From positions 56,011,520-56,075,519 of the forward strand of contig NC_089235.1 in NCBI RefSeq assembly GCF_963924675.1: DNA of 64,000 bases. Direction: 5' to 3'. Numbering within the stretch: position 1 is the stretch's first letter; every line of letters starts with the position of its first letter. Under the pieces are notes generated by a model that did no database searches, had not been told where the DNA came from, and worked only from the letters and a program-made list of their open reading frames with translations. The position numbers were made by a program, and so were the translations under genes. This DNA comes from Phocoena phocoena (lineage: Eukaryota; Chordata; Mammalia; Artiodactyla; Phocoenidae). This document shows, one piece after another, positions 56,029 through 64,000 of the stretch.

Positions 56029-57012
56029 TTAAGAGATGTACACTCTCTATAGCCAAGATATTTCAGAGCAAATGATGAAAATGTTCTCCAATCTTAATTT
56101 TCTCTTACTACTGTTATGGACATGATTTGAGGAAATGATCTTTAGGGAACAATTAGTGCATTTCTCTCATTTTGTAGATAGGGAAATAGGTTGTTGGAGC
56201 TAATGCGGTTGTTCTTAACAGAACAATTACGAACAAGATTCAGATTATCTGTTTGTACTACATACATACACACATAAATATACATATGTATTTTCCCCAA
56301 ATCTCAAAAACTTTTCTTATTTTCGTAATCTGTACATGATACAGGAAATCTTTGGATTGAAACCAGGACACAAGGTGATATTCTCTGCCTATGTGCTCCT
56401 AAAACAATCAGTGAAAACCCTCCACACAGGATCTGCCACTCTCCCTAGTACCTGTTGGTTGAATTACTTCCCCAATTAGACTCCCCAAAAAGCTACTTAC
56501 GTCAGGAATCAATTTTTCATTCCAAATTACCCATATATGTTCCTCAACAAATGTTCTGTGGATCAATTAAATTGAAGGAGGTTGAAAAAAAAATCTCTTA
56601 AGAGCACATTAAAACACCCTTTCAACATGTGCTCAAGGAAACTCCAAATATCTGGGATCTTCCTTGTGAATCTAGGAATGTCAGTTGCAGATTATTGTGG
56701 TAATTGTTTTGGTTTCTAAGTTACATGAAATCACATTAATATAGTAATCTTCAAACAACAGCAAAAAAAAATTTTATTTAAATTTAAAAAATAAAACTTT
56801 GAGATAAAGTTATGGTCTCTCTTGACACTCCAACAATCACACATTCCGGGTTCTTCTGTAATCTACTAGCACCAATTTGTTGTGTATCTTTACAGTTCTT
56901 TATGCATGCTTTTATAATAATACACATATATAGGTACTATGTAATATAAACATCTGTATTTTTGTAAATGTAAAAATTCTCTTCACAAAATCTAGGTAGT
57001 ATTGCTTTTCAT

Positions 57013-57035
57013 ACTATATATATATATATATACAC

Positions 57036-57076
<41 letters not shown>

Positions 57077-57079
57077 TAG
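57013..57079. repeat. (TA)n / (AC) microsatellite, self-complementary
   Basis: Sixty-seven bases of almost pure TA alternation with a CACA and a GTA interruption. It can extrude as a cruciform and is prone to length change. Confidence 0.9.
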
Positions 57080-57229
57080 TAACTTGTACTATACTGTCAA
57101 TATATTCTATAACTTGCTGTTTTTTGAACCAAACAATAATTTTGGAGATATTTTTGAATGTCCTTGTATCCTTAGCAGAAAACATAGTTATAATGATTTC
57201 TTTAATACACTTCATTTGATTTGATATTT

Positions 57230-58219
57230 GTTTTTATCTGTGTCATAGTGACATTGGTCTATCATTTTTCTTGTGCTGTTCCTATACAGACTTAATATCA
57301 AGGGAAGAGGTTAGCAATTTTCCAACATTCACTAGTCTTTTAGACTAGTTTGCATAACAGGAAAATCGGATCCTTGAGTGTGACAATTTGCCAAAAATGC
57401 TGACTGAGCCTGGTATAATTTTGAGATAGGTATCTGACTACCATTTCAATATCTTCCAGGGTTATTTTACTATTAAAGTTATTTTCTTTGGGGGGAGGCA
57501 ATATTAGCAACTTATATATATGTTAGAGAAGTGCAATTTTCCAAAGTTAGTTTAGTAGTAATAGAATTGTGCTACAAAACCTTTAAATATCTCTTTACAA
57601 AGATGTCATAAACTATCTCACTCTCAATGCTATTTATTTGTGATTAGTCTTCCAGTTTTCTTTGCCTCATACTTAAAAAACATTGTCAAATTTACTAGTC
57701 TACTCAAAGAACCACATTTTGCTAATCAATTCCATTGTTTTGATTTTATTTAAACATCTTTCATTTTTATCTTTTTGCATTCCACCTTCAACTCTCTTTT
57801 GCATTATTTTGCTATTCTTTCTCCACCTTTTTGAGCTGAAGTCTTAGGGTTTGTTTTTATATTAGTTTATTTTCAGTCTTTCTTGTTTCCTTCAAAAAGT
57901 GTTTTTTAGTCTATAAATTTTCTTCAGAGTACTGTTTTGATATTTAGAGCTTTTTTTGTTCACTTCTAAATAGTCTGTAATTTCCATTTTGATTTCCTCC
58001 CTAAATCGTAAATAATTTCAAGGTGTTTTTAAATGTATGGATCTAGGCTATCATTTTGTTGCTGATTTCTAATGTTATTGCTTTAATATTCAGTATAAGT
58101 ATATCCAGCCTCACAGAGGATAAATCAATAAAATATATTCAATTCAATTTGCTATTATATTTGTCAAATTGAAATTATATGACCTTAGTTAATTTTGTCT
58201 ACCCTCTCTGATAATTTCT
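57230..58219 (-). repeat. Old, decayed L1 ORF2 sequence, antisense
   Basis: The T-rich run CAATTCCATTGTTTTGATTTT, TTGCATTATTTTGCTATTC, TTTAGTCTATAAATTTTCTTC and TTTGATTTCCTCCCTAAATC is the antisense of an old L1 reverse-transcriptase region. L1-C later inserted at its right edge. No reading frame survives. Confidence 0.55.
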
Positions 58220-58353
58220 AAAAGAACTGTGTTAGAAACTTGTACAAGTCTCTGAGACAGGCTCATCCACCAGAGGACAGACATCAGAAGCAAGAAGAAC
58301 TACAGTCCTGCAGCTTGTGGTACAAAAACCACATTCACAGAAAGACAGACAAG

Positions 58354-59257
58354 ATGAAAAGGCACAGGGCTATGTACCAGATGAAGGAACAAGATAAAAC
58401 CCCAGGAAAACAACTAAATGAAGTGGAGACAGGCAACCTTACAGAAAAAGAAATCAGAATAATGATACTGAAGATGATCCAGGACCTTGGGAAAAGAATG
58501 GAGGCAAAGATCGAGATGATGCAAGAAATGTTTAACAAAGATCTAGAAGAATTAAGGAACAAACAAACAGAGATGAACAATACAATAAATGAAATGAAAA
58601 ATACACTAGAAGGAATCAATAACTGAATAACTGAGGCAAAGAACGGATAAGTGACCTGGAAGACAGAATGGTGGAATTCACTGCTGCAGAACAGAATAAA
58701 GAAAAAAGAATGAAAAGAAATGAAGACAGCCTAAGAGACCTCTGGGACAACATTAAAGATAACAACATTTGCATTATAGGGGTCCCAGAAGGAGAAGAGA
58801 GAGAGAAAGGACCCGAGAAAATATTTGAAGAGGTTATACTCGAAAACTTCCCTAACATGGGAAAGGAAATAGCCACCCAAGTCCAGGAAGCACAGAGAGT
58901 CCCATACAGGATAAACCCAAGGAGAAACATGCCAAGACACATAGTAATCAAATGGGCAAAAATTAAAGACAAAGAAAAATTATTGAAAGCAGCAAGGGAA
59001 AAACAACAAATAACATACAAGGGAACTGCCATAAGGTTAACAGCTGATGTCTCAGCATAAACTCTACAAGTCAGAGGGAGTGGCATGACATAATTAAAGT
59101 GATGAAAGGGAAGAACCTACAACCAAGATTACTCTACCTGGCAAGAATCTCACTCAGATTTGATGGAGAAATCAAAAGCTTTACAGACAAGCAAAACCTA
59201 AGAGAATTGAGCACCACCAAACCAGCTCTACAACAAATGCTAAAGGAACTTCTCTAA
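58354..59257 (+). pseudogene. L1-C ORF1 remnant
   Basis: Starts MKRHRAMYQMKEQDKTPGKQ. The coiled-coil segment runs to a stop at about 58626. The frame shifts and resumes MVEFTAAEQNKEKRMKRNED at 58668, then the RNA-binding region IIGVPEGEEREKGPEKIF. A second stop is at about 59060, and the element's own terminus (KELL-stop) is at 59257. It is closest to the ORF1 of L1-A in this window. Confidence 0.88.
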
Positions 59258-59315
59258 GTGGGAAACACAAGAGAAGAAAAGGACCTACAAAAACAAACCC
59301 AAAACAATTAAGAAA

Positions 59316-60358
59316 ATGGTAATAGGAACATACATATCAATAATTACCTTAAATGTGAATGGATTAAATGTTCCAACTAAAAGACAGGGGCTCGCTGAAT
59401 GGATACAAAAACAAGACCCATATGTATGCTGTCTTCAAGAGACCCACTTCAGACCTGGGACACATACAGACTGAAAGTGAGGGGATGGAAAAATATATTC
59501 CATGGAAATGGAAATCCATCCAAGAAGAAGTTGTAACAATTATAAATATATATGCACCCAACATAGGAGCACCTCAATACATAAGGCAACTGCTAACAGC
59601 TATAAAGGACACTACAAACAAGCCAAAAAGACAACCCTCAGAATGGGAGAAAATATTTGCAAACGAATCAATGGACAAAGAATTAATCTCCAAAATATAC
59701 AAACAGCTCATGCAGCTCAATATTAAAAAAACACACAACACAATCCAAAAATGGGCAGAAGACCTAAATAGACATTTCTCCAAAGAAGACATACAGATGG
59801 CCAAGATGCACATGAAAAGCTGCTCAACATCACTAATTATTAGAGAAATGCAAATCAAAACTACATGAGGTATCACCTCACACCGGTTAGAATGGCCATC
59901 ATCAGAAAATCTACAAACAACAAATGCTGGAGAGGGTGTGGAGAAAAGGGAACCCTCTTGCATTGTTGGTGGGAATGTAAATTGATACAGCCACTATGGA
60001 GAGCAGTATGGAGGTTCCTTAAAAGACTAAAAATAGAAATATAATATGACCCAGCAATCCCACTCCTGGGCATATACCCAGAGAAAACCATAATTCAAAA
60101 AGACATATGCACCCCAATGTTCACTGCAGCACTCTTTACAATAGCCAGGTCATGGAAGCAACCTAAATGCCCATAGACAGACTAATGGATAAAGAAGATG
60201 TGGTACATATATAAAATGGAATATCACTCAGCCATAAAAAGGAACGAAGTTGTGTCATTTGTAGAGATGTGGATGAATCTAGAGACTGTCATACAGCGTG
60301 ACATAAGTCAGAAAGAGAAAAGCAAATATCGTATATTAACGCATATATGTGGAACATA
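59316..60358 (+). pseudogene. L1-C ORF2 remnant with two internal deletions
   Basis: Endonuclease start at 59316. The first deletion joins GGAAATC to ATCCAAGAAGAA near 59515. The second joins the endonuclease end LLTAIKD near 59610 directly to the C-terminal segment [11 protein letters not shown]. The whole catalytic reverse-transcriptase core is missing. A 166-codon frame crosses both junctions. Confidence 0.85.
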
Positions 60359-60689
60359 GAACAATGGTACAGATGAACCAGTTTGCAGGGCAGAAATTGA
60401 GACACAGATGTAGAGAACAAACATATGGACACCAAGGGGGGAAAGTGGCGTGATGAACTGGGAGATTGGCATTGACATATATACACTAATATGTATAAAA
60501 TGGATAACTAATAAGAACCTGCTGCATAAAAAAAATAAATAAAATAAAATTTAAAAATTAAAAAAAAAAAAGAACTTTGTTAAAGTTCCAGAGTATGAAT
60601 TTTGCCACATTTCCTGGTAGCTGAATCAAGCTCACTTACATAGTTCAAACTGCATTGTGTCATTCAATTTATTTAGCAAATATGTATTT

Positions 60690-60910
60690 GAGAACCCATG
60701 ATGGGCCAGATTCTCTTCTAGGTACTATGTGGACTAGATCAATGAATAAACAGACAATAATTCCTGCTCTTCGGTGGTGTATATTCCATTGGAAGTTCAC
60801 AAATAATAATAAATAAAAAGTGTTATTTTAGAAGGTGATGGATGCTCTGGTGGGGGCTGGGATGATGAGCAGGGAATAGCAGGGCTAAAGTGCTAGGTGA
60901 TGGTGGCATG
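60690..60910 (+). repeat. Ancient dispersed repeat, 5' part (same unnamed family)
   Basis: AACCCATGATGGGCCAGATTC, TCTTCTAGGTACTATGTGG, AATAAACAGACAATAATTCC and GGTGTATATTCCATTGGAAG match the start region of the repeat at 6.0-6.7 kb. Confidence 0.45.
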
Positions 60911-60949
60911 ACATTGTTGTTAGGCTCAGAAAATTTTATTCCTCTTCTA

Positions 60950-61680
60950 CCTTACTGAAATTGTTTCTGTTATTGAAAGACTAGGTTATTCTTCAATTGA
61001 AATGTCTTTCTTTTGCCCTCAATATTGAGTGATAATCGGTAAGGTATAGAATTTTAATTCAAAATTATTTTCCCTCAGCATTTTGAAGATATTTTTCCTT
61101 GGTCTTTTATCCATCCAGTATTCCTGATAAAAAAATATAACAAACTGATTTTAATTCTCTTTGTAATTAATCTGTTCCCTGCTCCCTCTCTTCCCTTCCC
61201 ATAGTTGTTAGGATTCTTTTTTAGACTTGCTGTTTTTAAATGTCACTATCATCTACCTAGGTACTGGTTCTTAAATTTTTTTTTTTTTAACTTGGTACTT
61301 GATAGATTTCTGCTTTCAAATAACCTGTAACTTCTTTTTTTTCAGTTCTAAGAAATTGTTATCATTATTTCTTTTAAAATATTATTTTGTATACACACTC
61401 ATCTCTCTGGAACTCTTTCACATTAAACATCAGAACTTTCAGATTTAGCCTTCATGTTGCTCGATCTTTCAAATTTTCATTTAAAAAATTCTCTATTCTG
61501 CATCCTAGAAGTATTATATATGTAAAATATGTATATATATTATAAATTCAAATTTATTAATTCACTGTGTACTTTTATCTAATTCTAATTCAACCTACAT
61601 ACTGAAAATTTATGTTATCATTTCTTGAATATTTAATGATTTATTAATTTTTATTGTTTCAAAACCTCTTATTATTTGTT
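60950..61680 (-). repeat. Old L1/HAL1-type ORF1 sequence, antisense
   Basis: CCTCAGCATTTTGAAGATAT, TTTCAGTTCTAAGAAATTG, TTATTTCTTTTAAAAT, ACATCAGAACTTTCAGATT are the antisense of an old ORF1 region. It is diverged and non-coding. Confidence 0.5.
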
Positions 61681-62304
61681 CATGGATACAATTCCTCCCT
61701 TTATTTTTGTGAGGATATCTAGTACAATTTTTTTTTTTTTCTTTTTACTGTTTCCTTGGGTACAGGCAGAAGTGTGCTTCAAGAGCAGCAGACTAAAGTT
61801 TCTTCTGAAGCAGCATATTTGAAAATATATTTGGTGAATCATAATGGTTGTCAAACTTATGATGAAAAGTGCAGGAGGAATTTATTTGGGGGAGGAACAA
61901 ATTAGTTGGTTTTGAACAAGCTGTCAAATAAATGTTTTTATTTGCTTGCTTCTGTAAACTTCAGGCTTATTTCTTCTAATGTCAGAATCATGTCAAACTT
62001 CTAGGTATAAATTATCTCCTCTGTTGATCTGTGGTGCAGTCCACTTTTATGGTCTTCATCCTGAGTTGGGATGAAGACCCCTCTTGATAACTGCATTTGA
62101 CTCTGATTCCATGTCTGGGCATTTGGCTCTGTAGCTGAAATATTTTCCTCTGTAGCAATTACTACAGTTTCTCAGGATTGCCAGTGGCCTCTTCTGTGGT
62201 GGCTTCTGGCCCTGATGAACAATGGCTTCCTTGGCAGAAGCTACAGCAACAGCAGCCAATGGAGGCATTGTTTTATGAAATTCTCAGCTTACCTCTATAT
62301 TCCA

Positions 62305-62360
62305 TATATATATATATATATATATATAAATATATATATGTTTATTTATATTTATTTATC
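62305..62360. repeat. (TA)n microsatellite grading to TTTA repeats
   Basis: About 13 TA units, an AAATATATATATG break and TTTATTTA repeats. Confidence 0.85.
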
Positions 62361-62764
62361 TCAGAGATCCCTTATGGCCTTATAATAAATGAAATGTTCT
62401 CTTCCTATTCTTCAGCATCAGTGTATTTCTTTTTAATATGTTTTCTATCATCTTTGGGTTAGCATTGAGAATAAGTGCTTACTCTATTATACTATTTTGA
62501 AACCTTATATTTTTCTTTGCTCCTTTAATACAAAATTCTTTAAATTAAGAATATATTTTCAAATGAAGGTGTAATTTTGAAGCTGCAATACTCTCTTAGA
62601 CTGAAAGACAATAGGCAGTAAGGAAAATAAACACATACCTACTGTGTATCATTGCCTTTGAAATTTTTTTTTCTATCCAGGAGGCAAGACTAATATCTGA
62701 ACAAATAATTCATATGCAACATATCAGTGTTATAATAGAGTTTTGTATAAAAATCAATTATTAA

Positions 62765-62928
62765 TAATAGCTGCTATCATTTGTTGAACATTGAAATTGT
62801 ATTGACATTGTGAAAATATTTTTTAAACACATTTGTTATATAATTTAATCCTCATAACGGCCATATGATGGAACTATTTTCATCTCCATTTACTAACAAG
62901 AAAAATAAAGGTCAGAGAAGTTAATTAA
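62765..62928 (-). repeat. MIR SINE, antisense
   Basis: GCTGCTATCATTTGTTGAACA, TAATTTAATCCTCATAACGG, CTCCATTTACTAACAAG, GGTCAGAGAAGTTAATTAA follow reverse-complement MIR order. It abuts the MaLR LTR that follows. Confidence 0.75.
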
Positions 62929-63282
62929 TGCTATAGGCTGAATAGTTGTGTCCCCCCAAAATTCATATGGTGAAACATAATCCCTGATGTGATGATATTT
63001 GGAGGTAGAGTCTTTGGGAGGTGATTAAGTCATGAGGGTGGAGCCCTCATGAATGGCATCTCTGCCCTTTTAAAAGAGGACTTCAAAAGGCTCCTTGCCT
63101 ATCCTGCCATGTGAGGACATAGGGAGAGGACAGCCATCTGTGAACCAGGAAATAGGCTCTCACCAAACACTGAATCTGCCAGCACCTTGATCATGGACTT
63201 CCTAGTTTCCAGACTGTAATGTTTGCTGTTTATAAGCCACCCAGTCTATAGTATTTTTGTTATAACAGCCAAAACAGACAAG
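62929..63282 (+). mobile_element. MaLR (MLT1-type) LTR, plus strand
   Basis: TGCTATAGGCTGAATAG start, then GTCCCCCCAAAATTCATATGG, GGGTGGAGCCCTCATGAATGG, CCATGTGAGGACATAGG, CCTTGATCATGGACTTCC, GTTTATAAGCCACCCAGTCTA match the consensus in order. The usual AATAAA near the end is lost (TAATGTTTG). Confidence 0.85.
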
Positions 63283-63731
63283 ATGTTAACTTGCCTAATT
63301 TCACAAAATTTATGAATAGTAAAGTTTAGGGTCTGTCTGAAGCTAAAGTCTTAATCACCAAATTATTGCAAAGAAATTTCCATTCATTAATTACCCACTT
63401 ATGAAACATTTATTTAGTTTCTAATATGTTTCAAAAATAATACTAGCCACTAGGGGTATAAAGACAAATAAGATGTAGCCTATGCCTTAAATGAGGGCAC
63501 AAAGGAGGTACAGCAAAGTCCCCTCGAATTGGTGGTTGGCAAATTGGTAAAGGTTTCACAGAAGAGGTGACCCTTGAACTATCTTAGAGTTATTTCACTG
63601 TGTGAACTGGGGAAGAGTAAGGAAGGAAAGGTATCCCAGGTGGAAGGAGAAGAGCAGTATCAGAAAAGATACAAAGTCTTCTCCCTTTCCTTTCTTTAGG
63701 TGGGGTGGCTTGGTTGGGGTTAGGAGGCTGT

Positions 63732-64000
63732 CTGAGTCCATTTAAGACACCATAAGAGAATACCATAGACTGAGTGGTTTGTAAACAACAGAAATTTGTT
63801 TCTCACAGTTCTGAAAGTTGGGAAGTCCAACATTAAGGTGTCAGCAGATGTGCTATCTGGAGAGGGCCGATTTCCTGGTTCACAGACATATGTCTTTTTG
63901 CTGTGTTCTCACATGGTAGACAAGGGGCAAGGGAGCTCCTGGAGTACTAATTCCATTTATCAGGCTCCACTCTCATCACTTAGTCACCTCACAAAGGCCC
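63732..64000 (-). mobile_element. MaLR (MLT1-type) LTR, minus strand, cut by the window end
   Basis: ATACCATAGACTGAGTGG, AACAACAGAAATTTGTTTCTC, GTTGGGAAGTCCAACATTAAG, TTTCCTGGTTCACAGACA are the reverse complement of the same LTR type as at 62929-63282. It runs off the right edge. Confidence 0.82.

Larger units (their letters stand above)
58236..60570 (+). mobile_element. Internally deleted L1 LINE (L1-C)
   Basis: It begins within the 5' UTR, contains ORF1 (58354-59257, with an early stop, a frameshift and a late stop), then an ORF2 that lacks about 125 bp of endonuclease and about 2.9 kb of reverse transcriptase, and ends with an L1-A-type 3' end and A-rich tail. An imperfect direct repeat around AAAAGAACTGTGTTA / AAAAGAACTTTGTTA (near 58220 and 60567) flanks it. 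Antisense to the CSMD gene. Confidence 0.9.

Noticed and set aside
59610..59640. Splicing of L1 RNA as the cause of the large ORF2 gap in L1-C
   Set aside because: I see no GT-AG pair at the matching points of L1-B; short shared homology at the junction fits deletion better.

Overview
This is a window of mammalian nuclear DNA, and the repeats point to a cetacean. Several short tRNA-derived SINEs begin with the head common in whales, dolphins, hippos and ruminants (GGGCTTCCCTGGTGG). Three of them (starting at 14906, 18641 and 25997) resemble the longer CHR-type SINEs typical of whales and dolphins. The species call is inference from repeats. There is no bacterial, plasmid or phage DNA and no CRISPR array.

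Only one gene is supported. It lies on the minus strand and reads from high to low coordinates. Seven exons (55782-55964, 53667-53993, 49783-49977, 32882-33020, 12908-13095, 9782-9970, 2476-2592) join with matching phases into 1,338 nt (446 codons) without a stop. They encode alternating modules: sushi, CUB, sushi, CUB (two exons), sushi, and the first part of another CUB. This is the extracellular region of a CUB-and-sushi multiple-domain protein. From recalled paralogue sequences it fits CSMD3 better than CSMD1. Upstream and downstream exons lie outside the window. Every module begins and ends in phase 1.

The rest is intron, about 98% of the window, and much of it is transposon. The 19.8 kb intron (13096-32881) holds two near full-length L1 elements in opposite orientation, 14855-21219 (minus) and 23459-29802 (plus). 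Their 5' ends face each other across 2.2 kb, and nested SINEs interrupt both. The 16.8 kb intron (33021-49782) holds two probable LTRs, a SINE, a 5'-truncated L1, a 90-nt pure pyrimidine tract and old L2/MIR remnants. The most upstream intron (55965 to the window end) holds a third, internally deleted L1 (58236-60570), old antisense L1 sequence, and two MaLR-type LTRs facing each other at 62.9-64.0 kb. MIR and L2 fossils are scattered throughout.

I found no new biological system. The points most worth a second look are: weak splice sites at both ends of the L1-filled intron, which separates the two halves of one CUB domain; the 12.7 kb inverted L1 pair; a clean solo LTR with TATA box, polyadenylation signal and 4-bp target duplication; an L1 with two internal ORF2 deletions; and several non-B-DNA candidate tracts.
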